Assembly (NCBI GenBank): GCA_038147195.1
Contig: JAYQTB010000004.1
Span: 1,116,001-1,180,000 of the forward strand
DNA: 64,000 nt
Origin: Eutrophocola salsuginis
Lineage (GTDB): Bacteria > Pseudomonadota > Gammaproteobacteria > Pseudomonadales > Pseudohongiellaceae
Direction: 5' to 3'
The position numbers were made by a program, and so were the translations under genes. This document shows positions 54,436-63,299 of this stretch, in pieces. The notes under the pieces are model-generated. The model worked only from the letters and a program-made list of their open reading frames with translations, made no database searches and was not told the origin of the DNA. Numbering within the stretch: position 1 is the stretch's first letter; every line of letters begins with the position of its first letter.

Positions 54436-56244
54436 ATGAACATCAAACGCCTCTGGCTTACTTATCTGGCAATGATACTGGCTTGTTATTTCACCCCGGC
54501 CAGTGCCGCCACCTTGTCCGGCCGTGTGCTGGATGCCAACGGCAATCCTCTGTCCGGAATGCAGGTCATTTATACCCGTGATGCCAATGCCCGGGGCGCC
54601 AGCGTCGTCACCGTTTTCAGCGGCGCCGATGGCAGCTTTACCTTTCCCGAGGATTTTTCCGAGCGCATCACCGGCGCTGCTGATATCGGCGCCCGGGGAC
54701 TCGGCTATGCACAGATTGACCGCATCCAGTCCGGTGATCGTCGTGCCGTCGATGTGACATTCATCATGCAGCCTGTGAACAACCAGGTCGATACGGCGCC
54801 CGCCTCCGCCTGGCTGACCCAGCGCGTCCCGGATCGGGCCAAACAGGCCGCCTTCATCATGAACTGCATCGACTGCCACCAGGTACCCGGCCCCGAGGTG
54901 CGCGACTACGCCGCTTCCATCGCCGACCTGCATGCCGCCGCACCGGAACAGGCCCTGCGCCAAAGCTGGGACAGTATCGTCAAGTACATGAACTTCCTGT
55001 CGGCCTGGGAATTTAGCCGCGGCGCCCGTGGTATAGGGGTCGAACTCGACACGGAAGCGGTCTACGCCGTGGAAAACAGTGCGGACGTGGTCAACCTTAT
55101 GACCGCCACGTTCAATGACCGCATGGACCACATCAGCGGCTACAAATGGGGCGCGCCCGTCATTACCACACCACAAACCGCGATCTGGGAATACGCAGTT
55201 CCCGAGCCTAACAACATTCGCGAGGCTGTCATGCTAGGTGAACCCGCCCGCCTGCTGGCCGCCGATGTCGGCGCCAACCGTATCGTCGGCATCGAGGTAC
55301 GCACCGGCCGCCAGCGCGACTACCAGGTGCCGACTGATTACACCATCGGGCCACATTCCCTGCACCGCGGCAAGGACGGCACACTGTGGGTCACCCCGTT
55401 GTTCAACAACACGGTTGGGAGGCTAAATCCCGATTCCGGTGAATGGGAAACCTGGCAACTTTCTACGCCCGAGGGTGGCGGTGTCGGCATTCACGATCTC
55501 AGCTTCAGCGCGGACCATGAACTGCTCACCGATGTCCGCGGCCGCGTCTGGTTCTCCGACATCGGCAATCGCGCCGTCGGCTACTTCGATCCCGCCAACG
55601 GTCAGACCCGCATCTGGAATACCCCGGTGGCGGAAAGCCGCGCCAACGACAGCGCCCTCTATGGCACCGCAGCCGTCTACGGGCTGGTCATGACAAGCGA
55701 CCAGAAGGAAGTGTGGTACAGCCAGCTCGGCAATGGTGTGTTTGGCGGCTTCAATGTCGAGACCGAGCAGTTCATCGGTCCCTTCGTCCTGCCCGATGCC
55801 AACGCCGGGCCGCGCCGAATTTCCATCAGTGACGACGACGTCATGTACCTGGCCCTGTACGGCACCGGCCAGATCGCCGAGTTCGATATCAAGACGCGGC
55901 AAATGATCGCCATCCATGACCTGCCGGACACCGCCTCCGCACCTTACGCGGTGACCTGGGACCCGGTCCGCAAGGTGGTCTGGGCGGCAGTATCCAACAA
56001 TGACGTCATCTACCGCTTCGATCCGGCCACGCGTGAATTCGGTGTACTGCCCCTGCCTCGTCCGCAAACTTTCATTCGAATGATCGATATCGACCCGGCC
56101 ACCGGGGTGCTGGTGGCATCTACGGCCAATATAGTCGAGGTGGTCAACGGCCCGCGCATGGCCATGATCATCGATCCCGGTGACAGCGCCTACCCTGAGC
56201 GCTTTCTAACCGCCACTGCGACCGCGCCGCACCCGGCCAACTGA
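54436..56244 (+). CDS. Exported three-domain protein: CarboxypepD_reg-like, haem c and Vgb-type propeller
   Basis: 602 residues. Signal peptide ends TPASAA (about 25). Residues 26-115 are a transthyretin-like CarboxypepD_reg fold (LSGRVLDANGNPLSGMQVIY). A haem motif CIDCHQVPG follows at about residues 144-152. Residues about 240-600 form a beta-propeller like streptogramin lyase/virginiamycin B lyase (GPHSLHRGKDGTLWVTPLFN, NTVGRLNPDSGEWETWQL). Probably a periplasmic redox or binding partner of the dehydrogenase operon; the combination is unusual. Ends 15 bases before the next cytochrome gene. Confidence 0.85.
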   Translation: MNIKRLWLTYLAMILACYFTPASAATLSGRVLDANGNPLSGMQVIYTRDANARGASVVTVFSGADGSFTFPEDFSERITGAADIGARGLGYAQIDRIQSGDRRAVDVTFIMQPVNNQVDTAPASAWLTQRVPDRAKQAAFIMNCIDCHQVPGPEVRDYAASIADLHAAAPEQALRQSWDSIVKYMNFLSAWEFSRGARGIGVELDTEAVYAVENSADVVNLMTATFNDRMDHISGYKWGAPVITTPQTAIWEYAVPEPNNIREAVMLGEPARLLAADVGANRIVGIEVRTGRQRDYQVPTDYTIGPHSLHRGKDGTLWVTPLFNNTVGRLNPDSGEWETWQLSTPEGGGVGIHDLSFSADHELLTDVRGRVWFSDIGNRAVGYFDPANGQTRIWNTPVAESRANDSALYGTAAVYGLVMTSDQKEVWYSQLGNGVFGGFNVETEQFIGPFVLPDANAGPRRISISDDDVMYLALYGTGQIAEFDIKTRQMIAIHDLPDTASAPYAVTWDPVRKVVWAAVSNNDVIYRFDPATREFGVLPLPRPQTFIRMIDIDPATGVLVASTANIVEVVNGPRMAMIIDPGDSAYPERFLTATATAPHPAN

Positions 56245-56259
56245 GCAGGAGAAAGTCCG

Positions 56260-56583
56260 ATGAAACGTTTTAGTTACTTACTCCTTCTACTGGGCCTGCT
56301 GCCAGTTGCAACTTTTGCGCAGGATGAGGGCGAAAACCTGGTCACCAGCAAGATGTGTTACGCCTGTCACCAGCTGAACGATGCTTCACTGGGTCCGCCC
56401 TGGCGCGCCATCGCTGCCCGCCATGTTGCGCGTCGTGATGTCATGGTCGAGGTTCTCGCAGGCAAGATCATTCGGGGTGGCGGAGGCAACTGGGGCCTAG
56501 TGCCCATGGTGCCAAACCAGCGTGTGAGCGAGGTGGAAGCCAGGGTCATGGCGCAATGGATCCTGGGCCTAGCAGAAAACTAA
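56260..56583 (+). CDS. Periplasmic c551-like monohaem cytochrome
   Basis: 107 residues. Signal peptide ends TFAQ (about 21); haem motif MCYACHQ, then LGPPWRAIAARH and an axial-Met candidate in LVPMVPNQRVS. The short length and GPxxxxIA pattern match small c551/c552 electron carriers. Natural acceptor for the PQQ dehydrogenase cytochrome in the same operon. Confidence 0.9.
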   Translation: MKRFSYLLLLLGLLPVATFAQDEGENLVTSKMCYACHQLNDASLGPPWRAIAARHVARRDVMVEVLAGKIIRGGGGNWGLVPMVPNQRVSEVEARVMAQWILGLAEN

Positions 56584-56606
56584 TTGGCTAGATAGAGGGC
56601 AACCCA

Positions 56607-57236
56607 ATGACTGAGCACAATCGCTATACCCGCCGGCAAGTGCTGGTGCCGGGTCTTGCCGCGGCGACCGCCGCCATGCTGCCGGCTTCGCTGGTGCGGG
56701 CTGCTGCCACGGACATCCTGCCGCTGTTCAACGGCGTCATGCAATTCGCCTATATTGTGCCCGATATCCACCAGGCCATGGCGGACTGGACGGCACGCCT
56801 GGGCATAGGTCCCTGGTTCCTGAACGAGCCTTTCGATCCGCCGCAGACGTTGTACCGGGGCCAGCCCTCCCGGCCACCCATCAATCTAGCTATGACCTAT
56901 TCCGGCGCCATGAACATCGAGCTGATCCAGCCGCTGGACGAGACGCCTTCCGTTTATAGGGAAACGTTGCTGAAGAAAGGTTACGGCTTCCACCACTGGG
57001 GCCTGGCCGTGGATGACCTGGGCGCAGCACTGCAGGTATATCTCGACGACGGCTACGAGGAGGCCCACCGCGTTGTCCTCGATGGCGGCAACCAGGTGAT
57101 CTATGTCGACACCACCCGGGACTTGCCCGGCATGATCGAACTGATCGAAATCACCGACGGGGTGCGCGTCGCCTTTGGCAACATGCACCAAATCGCCGAG
57201 AACTGGGACGGCAAGGATCTCATTTTTGGTGGCTGA
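56607..57236 (+). CDS. Tat-exported VOC-family protein
   Basis: 209 residues. Begins with YTRRQVLVPGLAAATAAMLP, a twin-arginine signal. The body has paired VOC (glyoxalase/dioxygenase fold) blocks: FAYIVPDIHQAMADWTARLG with GPWFLNEPF, and FHHWGLAVDDLGAALQVYLD; ends with IELIEIT. Metal ligands could include the His pair in GFHHWGLA and the Glu in IELIEI. Such folds are lyases, isomerases or dioxygenases; export and position suggest action on a product of the dehydrogenase. Last gene of the operon. Confidence 0.84.
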   Translation: MTEHNRYTRRQVLVPGLAAATAAMLPASLVRAAATDILPLFNGVMQFAYIVPDIHQAMADWTARLGIGPWFLNEPFDPPQTLYRGQPSRPPINLAMTYSGAMNIELIQPLDETPSVYRETLLKKGYGFHHWGLAVDDLGAALQVYLDDGYEEAHRVVLDGGNQVIYVDTTRDLPGMIELIEITDGVRVAFGNMHQIAENWDGKDLIFGG

Positions 57237-57271
57237 GTTGTCATCCAGCACGCCGCGAGGTGCTGCTACAT

Positions 57272-57299
57272 ATTTAATAATTTACTTTAATTATTAAAT
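57272..57299 (+). terminator. A/T-only perfect palindrome, possible terminator
   Basis: ATTTAATAATT (57272-57282) and AATTATTAAAT (57289-57299) form an 11-bp perfect inverted repeat with loop TACTTT, followed by a T-rich tract, 35 bases after the VOC gene. It sits in an island (about 57271-57345) that is almost entirely A and T. Confidence 0.5.
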
Positions 57300-57370
57300 T
57301 TATTTTATTGTTTTAAATAGATTTATATTAATTTTATTCTTGCCTTGCTGACCTCCTACAGCCACTGCAT

Positions 57371-57426
57371 TCGACTAAATTTTCGCTAGTCGAAAATTGC
57401 TGGCGATTGCCCATACATGCTAGAAT
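57371..57426 (+). promoter_or_regulatory. Probable fds promoter with upstream inverted repeat
   Basis: Extended -10 TGC-TAGAAT (57418-57426) with a weak TTGCTG -35 (57397-57402, 18-base spacer). Directly upstream is a 7-bp inverted repeat TCGACTA (57371-57377) / TAGTCGA (57387-57393), containing a T-N11-A core as bound by LysR-type regulators; fds operons are known to be controlled by the LysR-type FdsR, which is not in the window. Confidence 0.5.
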
Positions 57427-57552
57427 CCGCGCTCCAAATTTGACCAAATTCCAGATCCTAACGACCTGAAAAGGCTGGCAAATCCAAACCCCCGCCGGTC
57501 GTTCTATTTTAAGGAATACGCAGCGCAGGAACTAAGCAGGAAAAACAGCCTA

Positions 57553-58053
57553 ATGCAGCAATTAGCAAGACCACTCACCCACCAAGACTGGGACCTCGAT
57601 AAGGCCCGTGAAGCCGTCCTGGACCTTCAGGGTCGCACCGGCGGCGTCATGATCGCCCTCCACCGGATCCAGGAAATATTCGGCTACATCGATGACAGCG
57701 CCATGCCCATGCTGGGCAAGGTCTTCAACCTGTCCCGTGCCGAAGTCCACGGGGTTGCCAGCTTCTACCATGATTTCAAGCGCGAGAAGCCCGGCCGTTA
57801 TACGGTGAAGGTATGCCAGGCCGAAGCCTGCCAGGCCATGGGTTCGGAGAAACTCACCGAGGAGATCAAGACATTCCTGGGCGCCGGCTTCCATGAAACC
57901 TCTGCCGACGGCAACTTCACCCTGGAACCGGTATATTGCCTCGGCAACTGCGCCTGCTCCCCGAACATTATGATCGACACACAGACCCACGGCCGCGTAA
58001 GCATCGACGGCTTCAAGGCCCTGGCGGCAAAACTTGCCAAGGAGGCCATGTAA
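57553..58053 (+). CDS. fdsG: NAD-dependent formate dehydrogenase gamma subunit FdsG
   Basis: 166 residues. NuoE-like thioredoxin fold with four Cys for a [2Fe-2S] cluster: VCQAEACQAMGS and YCLGNCACSPN. It belongs to the soluble molybdenum formate dehydrogenase FdsGBA rather than complex I because it is followed by FdsB and a bis-MGD FdsA. Stop overlaps the fdsB ATG (TAATG). Confidence 0.93.
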   Translation: MQQLARPLTHQDWDLDKAREAVLDLQGRTGGVMIALHRIQEIFGYIDDSAMPMLGKVFNLSRAEVHGVASFYHDFKREKPGRYTVKVCQAEACQAMGSEKLTEEIKTFLGAGFHETSADGNFTLEPVYCLGNCACSPNIMIDTQTHGRVSIDGFKALAAKLAKEAM

Positions 58054-59598
58054 TGGTCAAGCTGTATGTCCCCCGCGAAACCACCGCCGATTCCCTCGGC
58101 GCCGAAATCCTGGTCAAGGCCATTGAAAATGAGGCGAAATACCGCAAGCTCGACGTGGAGATCGTTCGCAACGGCTCCCGCGGGGCCTGCTGGCTGGAAC
58201 CACTGATCGAAGTGGATACTGCCGAAGGTCGCGTTGGCTACGGCCCGGTTAGCCTGGAAGACGTACCTGATTTGTTTGATGCCGATTTTCTGATAGGCGG
58301 CAAGCACGCCAAACTTCTCGGTGACGTCGAAGCCCTGCCCTGGTTTGCAAATCAAGAACGCCTGACCTTCGCCCGCTGCGGAATCATCGAGGCCACCAGT
58401 GTTGCCGCTTATGAAAGCCTGGGCGGTTACGTCGGCCTGAAGAACGCCTTATCCCAAAGTCCCGATGCCATTATTGAAGAGGTGAAGGATTCTGGCCTGC
58501 GCGGCCGCGGCGGCGCCGCCTTTCCCACCGCCATCAAGTGGCGCACTGTGGCCGACTGCAAGGCAGACCAGAAATACATTGTCTGCAACGCCGACGAAGG
58601 CGACTCCGGCACTTTCTCCGACCGCATGATCATGGAGGGTGACCCCCTGTCTCTCGTAGAAGGCATGACCATCGCCGGTCTCGCCGTGGGCGCAGATAAG
58701 GGCTTCATCTACCTGCGATCGGAATACCCACTGACGCAAAAGATTTTGAACGAGGCTATTGCAAACGCCGAGGCGGCTGGCTATCTGGGCGACAACATTC
58801 AGGGCTCCGGCAAGCACTTCACCCTAGAAGTCTTCATGGGCGCCGGCGCCTATATCTGCGGCGAAGAAACCTCGCTGCTGGAAAGCCTGGAAGGCAAGCG
58901 TGGACAGATCCGCTTCAAGCCACCCCTGCCCGCCATCGAGGGTCTCTTCGGCAAGCCGACCGTGGTGAACAATGTCATCTCACTGGCATCCGTGCCGGTA
59001 ATCCTGGAAAAAGGCGGCAAGCATTATGCCGGCTATGGCCAGGGCCGTTCGCTCGGCACCATGCCCTTTCCAGCTGGGCGGCAATATTAGGCATGGCGGC
59101 CTGGTGGAAAAAGGTTTCGGGTTGACACTTCGTCAGCTCATCGAGGATTTCGGCGGCGGTACCTTCACAGGCAAACCGGTGCGTGCCATCCAGGTAGGCG
59201 GACCGCTGGGTGCCTACTTCCCGGAATCCCTCATGGACACGCCGCTGGATTACGAGGAATTTGCCAAAGCCGGCGGTATGCTGGGTCATGGCGGGGTGGT
59301 AGTATTTGACGATACCGTCAATATGGCCAAACAGGCCCGTTTCTCCATGGAGTTCTGTTCCGTGGAATCCTGCGGCAAATGCACTCCCTGCCGCATCGGC
59401 TCCGTCCGCGGCATGGAAGTGATCGACAGGATCGTCAGCGCCACAAACGCCGAGGAACGCAACGCCGAGCACATCGTCCTCAAGGACCTGTGTGAAACCA
59501 TGGAATCCGCTTCTCTGTGCGCCATGGGCGGTCTTACTCCCGTACCGGTAATGAGCGCCGTCAAACATTTTGCTCAAGACTTTTGCAATGACAATTAA
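58053..59598 (+). CDS. fdsB: NAD-dependent formate dehydrogenase beta subunit FdsB, interrupted by a +1 frameshift
   Basis: First frame 58053-59090: N-terminal thioredoxin-like part, FMN/NADH domain with GLRGRGGAAFPTAIKWRT, CNADEGDSGTFSDRMIMEGD and GAGAYICGEETSLLESLEG. It breaks after LGTMPF; the second frame continues with QLGGNIRHGGLVEKGFGLTL and ends at 59598, including the [4Fe-4S] motif ESCGKCTPCRIG. Removing one T (TTTCCAG to TTCCAG near 59067-59071) restores the expected PFQLGGNI. About 515 residues when joined. Oxidises FMN-bound electrons onto NAD. Confidence 0.88.
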
Positions 59599-59625
59599 CA
59601 AAGATTTTCAGGACTGGTGATCGAC

Positions 59626-62466
59626 ATGACTTTATTCAAAGAGATTGATTACGGCACCCCCGCATCCACTTCAACCGAAGAAGTCACCCTGACTATCGAC
59701 GGCCAGGAAGTTACCGTACCTAAGGGAACCAGCATCATGCGCGCCGCGCAGATGATCGGTACCACAATACCAAAACTCTGTGCCACCGATTCCCTGGAAG
59801 CGTTTGGTTCCTGTCGCCTCTGCCTAGTAGAAATCGAAGGCCGCCGTGGCACCCCGGCGTCCTGCACAACACCGGTCGAACAAGGCTTGGTCGTTCATAC
59901 CGAGAATGCCAAGCTGAACAAGCTGCGCAAGGGCGTGATGGAGCTCTACATCTCCGACCACCCGCTCGACTGCCTCACCTGCTCCGCCAATGGTGACTGC
60001 GAACTGCAGGACATGGCCGGTGCCGTGGGCCTGCGCGAAGTCCGTTACGGTTATGAGGGCGCCAACCACCTCGACGCCCCCACCGACACCAGCAACCCCT
60101 ACTTCCAGTTCGAATCCAGTAAATGCATCGTCTGCTCGCGCTGCGTACGTGCCTGCGAGGAAGTCCAGGGCACTTTCGCACTGACCATCGAAGGCAATGG
60201 TTTCCGTTCCAAGGTCAGCGCCGGGGTCTCCGAGGCTTTCATGAATTCCGAGTGCGTCTCCTGCGGCGCTTGTGTCCAGGCCTGCCCGACCGCAACACTG
60301 ATGGAAAAATCCGTGGTCCAAATCGGCACACCCGAACACAGCGTGGAAACAACCTGTGCCTACTGCGGCGTCGGCTGTACCTTCCGCGCCGAAATGAAAG
60401 GTGACCAGGTCGTTCGCATGGTCCCGGCCAAGTCCGGCAAGGCCAACGACGGTCACTCCTGCGTGAAGGGCCGCTTCGCCTTTGGTTACGCTACCCACAG
60501 AGACCGCATCACCAGCCCGATGATCCGCGAAAATACCTCCGATCCCTGGCGTGAAGTCAGCTTCGAGGAAGCGGTCGAGTACACCGCCAGCAAGTTCAAG
60601 CAGATCCAGGAACAGTATGGTCGCAAATCTATCGGCGGCATAACTTCCTCCCGCTGCACCAACGAAGAAGTTTGGGTCGTGCAAAAGATGATCCGTACCG
60701 CCTTCAGGAACAATAACACCGATACCTGCGCCCGCGTCTGCCACTCACCCACTGGTTACGGCCTGAAGCAGACCTTCGGCACCTCTGCTGGCACCCAGGA
60801 TTTCCGGTCTGTGGAACATACCGACCTGGTCCTTCTGATCGGCGCCAATCCCACCGATGCCCACCCGGTATTCGCGTCTCGCATGAAGCAGCGCCTGCGT
60901 GACAATGGTGCCGACCTGATCGTGTGCGACCCGCGCAAGATCGACCTCGTTGAATCGCCGCACATCCGCGCGAATGTCCACATCCCACTGACCCCGGGCG
61001 GCAATGTGGCGCTCATCAATGCTCTTTGCCACACCATCGTCACCGAGGACCTGGCCGACTGGGATTACATCGCCGAGCGTTGCGATACTGAAGAATTCAA
61101 CAAGTGGCTGGAATTCATCCGGGACGAGAAGAACGCCCCGGAAGCCGTGGCCGACTGGCTCGGCGGCGATGCCGAAAAGGTTCGCGAAGCGGCCCGCATG
61201 TATGCGAAGGCACCCCGCGCTTCCATTTACTATGGCCTGGGCGTCACCGAACACTCCCAGGGTTCCACCATGGTCATGGGCATGGCCAACCTCGCCATGC
61301 TGACCGGTAACGTGGGCAAGGACGGCGCCGGCGTCAACCCGCTGCGCGGCCAGAACAACGTGCAGGGTTCTTGCGACATGGGTTCCTTCCCGCACGAGTT
61401 CCCCGGATATCGTCATGTCAGCGACGACAAAACCCGTAGCATCTTCTCACAGGCCTGGGGCGTGGAACAGGATGCCGAGCCTGGTTTTCGCATCCCGAAC
61501 ATGTTCGATGCCGCCATTGCAGGCACCTACAAGGGCATGTTCGTCCAGGGTGAAGACATTGCCCAGTCAGACCCGAACACCCACCATGTGGAAGCTGCCC
61601 TTGAAAACCTGGAGTGCCTGGTGGTACAGGACCTGTTTCTGAATGAAACCGCCAAGTTCGCCCACGTGTTCTTCCCCGGCACCTCCTTCCTGGAAAAGGA
61701 CGGCACTTTCACCAACGCCGAACGCCGCCTGGGTCGCGTGCGCCCCGTAATGGCACCAAAACCCGGCTTCCATGAATGGGAGGTGGCCACCGAGATATCC
61801 AAAGCGATGGGCTACAACATGCATTACGACACCAGCGCCGAGATCATGGACGAGATCGCGGCACTAACACCGACCTTCGCCGGCGTCAGTTTCGAACGCC
61901 TAGACAACGAGGGCAGTATGCAGTGGCCTGTCACCGATGAAGCCCCCAATGGCACCCCCATCATGCACATCGGCGGATTCGTGCGCGGCAAGGGCAAGTT
62001 CGAGGTGACCGAGTTCATCCCTACCGAGGAAAAAGTGACGAAGAAGTTCCCGTTGATCCTCACCACTGGACGTATTCTCAGCCAGTACAACGTCGGCGCA
62101 CAGACACGACGTACGGAGAACAACCGCTGGTTCCCAGAAGACATCCTGGAAATCCATCCAGAAGATGCCGCCGAGCGGAATATCAGGGATGGTCAGCTGA
62201 TCAAAATAGCTAGCCGCAAGGGTGAAACCACCATGCATGCAAAAATTTCTGAACGCATGCAGCCTGGCGTGGTCTATACGACATTCCATAATCCGATTTC
62301 CGGTGCGAATGTTGTGACTACAGAATACAGCGACTGGGCCACCAGCTGTCCGGAGTACAAGGTCACCGCTGTTCAAGTAACATTGACCGACCATATGTCC
62401 GAGTGGCAAAAGCAGTACCAAGCATATAACGAGGAACGCCGTAAACTGGTGGAAACTGTCGAGTAA
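59626..62466 (+). CDS. fdsA: NAD-dependent formate dehydrogenase alpha subunit FdsA
   Basis: About 946 residues. N-terminal [2Fe-2S] (CRLCLVEIEG), His/Cys cluster (DCLTCSANGDCELQ), two [4Fe-4S] ferredoxin motifs (CIVCSRCVRACEE, CVSCGACVQACPT), then CAYCGVGC and the molybdopterin domain with the active-site Cys-His in TCARVCHSPTGYG. Oxidises formate to CO2 at a Mo-bis-MGD. I prefer the ATG at 59626 over the GTG at 59617. Followed by a hairpin. Confidence 0.95.
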   Translation: MTLFKEIDYGTPASTSTEEVTLTIDGQEVTVPKGTSIMRAAQMIGTTIPKLCATDSLEAFGSCRLCLVEIEGRRGTPASCTTPVEQGLVVHTENAKLNKLRKGVMELYISDHPLDCLTCSANGDCELQDMAGAVGLREVRYGYEGANHLDAPTDTSNPYFQFESSKCIVCSRCVRACEEVQGTFALTIEGNGFRSKVSAGVSEAFMNSECVSCGACVQACPTATLMEKSVVQIGTPEHSVETTCAYCGVGCTFRAEMKGDQVVRMVPAKSGKANDGHSCVKGRFAFGYATHRDRITSPMIRENTSDPWREVSFEEAVEYTASKFKQIQEQYGRKSIGGITSSRCTNEEVWVVQKMIRTAFRNNNTDTCARVCHSPTGYGLKQTFGTSAGTQDFRSVEHTDLVLLIGANPTDAHPVFASRMKQRLRDNGADLIVCDPRKIDLVESPHIRANVHIPLTPGGNVALINALCHTIVTEDLADWDYIAERCDTEEFNKWLEFIRDEKNAPEAVADWLGGDAEKVREAARMYAKAPRASIYYGLGVTEHSQGSTMVMGMANLAMLTGNVGKDGAGVNPLRGQNNVQGSCDMGSFPHEFPGYRHVSDDKTRSIFSQAWGVEQDAEPGFRIPNMFDAAIAGTYKGMFVQGEDIAQSDPNTHHVEAALENLECLVVQDLFLNETAKFAHVFFPGTSFLEKDGTFTNAERRLGRVRPVMAPKPGFHEWEVATEISKAMGYNMHYDTSAEIMDEIAALTPTFAGVSFERLDNEGSMQWPVTDEAPNGTPIMHIGGFVRGKGKFEVTEFIPTEEKVTKKFPLILTTGRILSQYNVGAQTRRTENNRWFPEDILEIHPEDAAERNIRDGQLIKIASRKGETTMHAKISERMQPGVVYTTFHNPISGANVVTTEYSDWATSCPEYKVTAVQVTLTDHMSEWQKQYQAYNEERRKLVETVE

Positions 62467-62468
62467 TC

Positions 62469-62497
62469 AATCCCCCTGGGGGGCTGCCCGGGGGATT
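62469..62497 (+). terminator. GC-rich hairpin after fdsA
   Basis: AATCCCCC (62469-62476) pairs with GGGGGATT (62490-62497). No T-run, so a weak or factor-assisted terminator at best. Confidence 0.4.
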
Positions 62498-62508
62498 CGC
62501 ATGGAGGC

Positions 62509-62709
62509 AAGTCTCTGGATTTGTAGACAGCCTTTGCCGCTATTGCGGCATGTCTCAATGTCTTCGCGCCGGCTTTCGGCTAACTGGGCGCCAACTTTCA
62601 GCCGGAGAGTGATATCGGCAACTGGATTATCACTTTTACCTTGCTGCTGGGCAGGCTCGAGGTTTACTACGTGTTGGTGTTGCTGACACTCGCCTACTTG
62701 CGTTACTGA
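62509..62709 (+). pseudogene. trkH: C-terminal remnant of a Trk potassium transporter (TrkH)
   Basis: One frame reads SLDL-stop-TAFAAIAACLNVFAPAFG-stop-LGANFQPESDIGNWIITF, then TLLLGRLEVYYVLVLLTLAY and LRY before the TGA at 62707-62709. It follows the C-terminal end of TrkH (DxVTAFSAVAACLNN, GANF, LLGRLEIFTxLVLFTPAFWR). In-frame stops lie at 62524-62526 and 62581-62583, and nothing TrkH-like precedes it, so it is a decayed fragment. The Met frame in this stretch at 62501-62686 is a shadow. The end overlaps the 3' end of mobA. Confidence 0.75.
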
Positions 62710-63281
62710 ATACCGGAGACGTACGCCTTCCAGTCCTGGGGATTGTTTAGGTTGAGAAAGGTCGATGACGGAACGGACGCCGCATCCAGGCTGACGGCAT
62801 TGCCAAATTCCAGCAAGGCCTTCATAGAGCGCTTTCCCCCAAGCTTGGTACTTTCCGCAAGCAGTTCATCAAGATGTTCCAGTAATTCACTGCTGGCCCT
62901 GAATATGCAGGGGAAGACTTCATTTTCAAAGCGACAACTGCATGCGTCACTGATGCCTTCTACCAGTTGCGCCAGGGTATTGGCCTGCAAGAGAGGCATG
63001 TCGACAGGGATAACCAGCAGGTGTGACTCATCTAGGGAGCCTTGCTCCTGGATGAAATGCAGGGCGGCATGCAGGCCACCCAGGGGACCGCAGCCTGGCA
63101 CCATGTCATGTATGCAATCGTAGCCCCTGACATCTCCGCTGATGAGAATTTTGTCGGCGCCAGTCACCTCCAGTAACGCAAGCGCCCGCTCCAGAAGAGT
63201 CTTCCCCTCATGCTTCAGCTGCCTTTTGTCCTCTCCCATGCGGGATGAATTGCCACCGGCCAATAAGAGGGAATAAAGCAT
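62703..63281 (-). CDS. mobA: Molybdenum cofactor guanylyltransferase MobA
   Basis: 192 residues, usual length. LLAGGNSSRMGEDKRQLKHE (LAGGxSxRMGxDK motif), GCGPLGGLHAAL and VIPVDMPLL are present in order. Adds GMP to molybdopterin to give the guanine dinucleotide cofactor needed by FdsA. Convergent with fdsA, flanked on both sides by gene remnants, yet itself appears intact. Confidence 0.92.
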   Translation of the reverse strand: MLYSLLLAGGNSSRMGEDKRQLKHEGKTLLERALALLEVTGADKILISGDVRGYDCIHDMVPGCGPLGGLHAALHFIQEQGSLDESHLLVIPVDMPLLQANTLAQLVEGISDACSCRFENEVFPCIFRASSELLEHLDELLAESTKLGGKRSMKALLEFGNAVSLDAASVPSSTFLNLNNPQDWKAYVSGIQ

Positions 63282-63299
63282 CGAGGTTTACCTTGAGAG

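Noticed and set aside
57553..62466. Complex I genes nuoEFG
   Set aside because: The third protein has the Cys-His bis-MGD formate dehydrogenase active-site segment, no other nuo gene is present, and mobA and fdhD are in the window. FdsGBA fits better.
62501..62686. A 61-codon gene starting at an ATG
   Set aside because: Its product has no recognisable features, while another frame of the same DNA matches TrkH.
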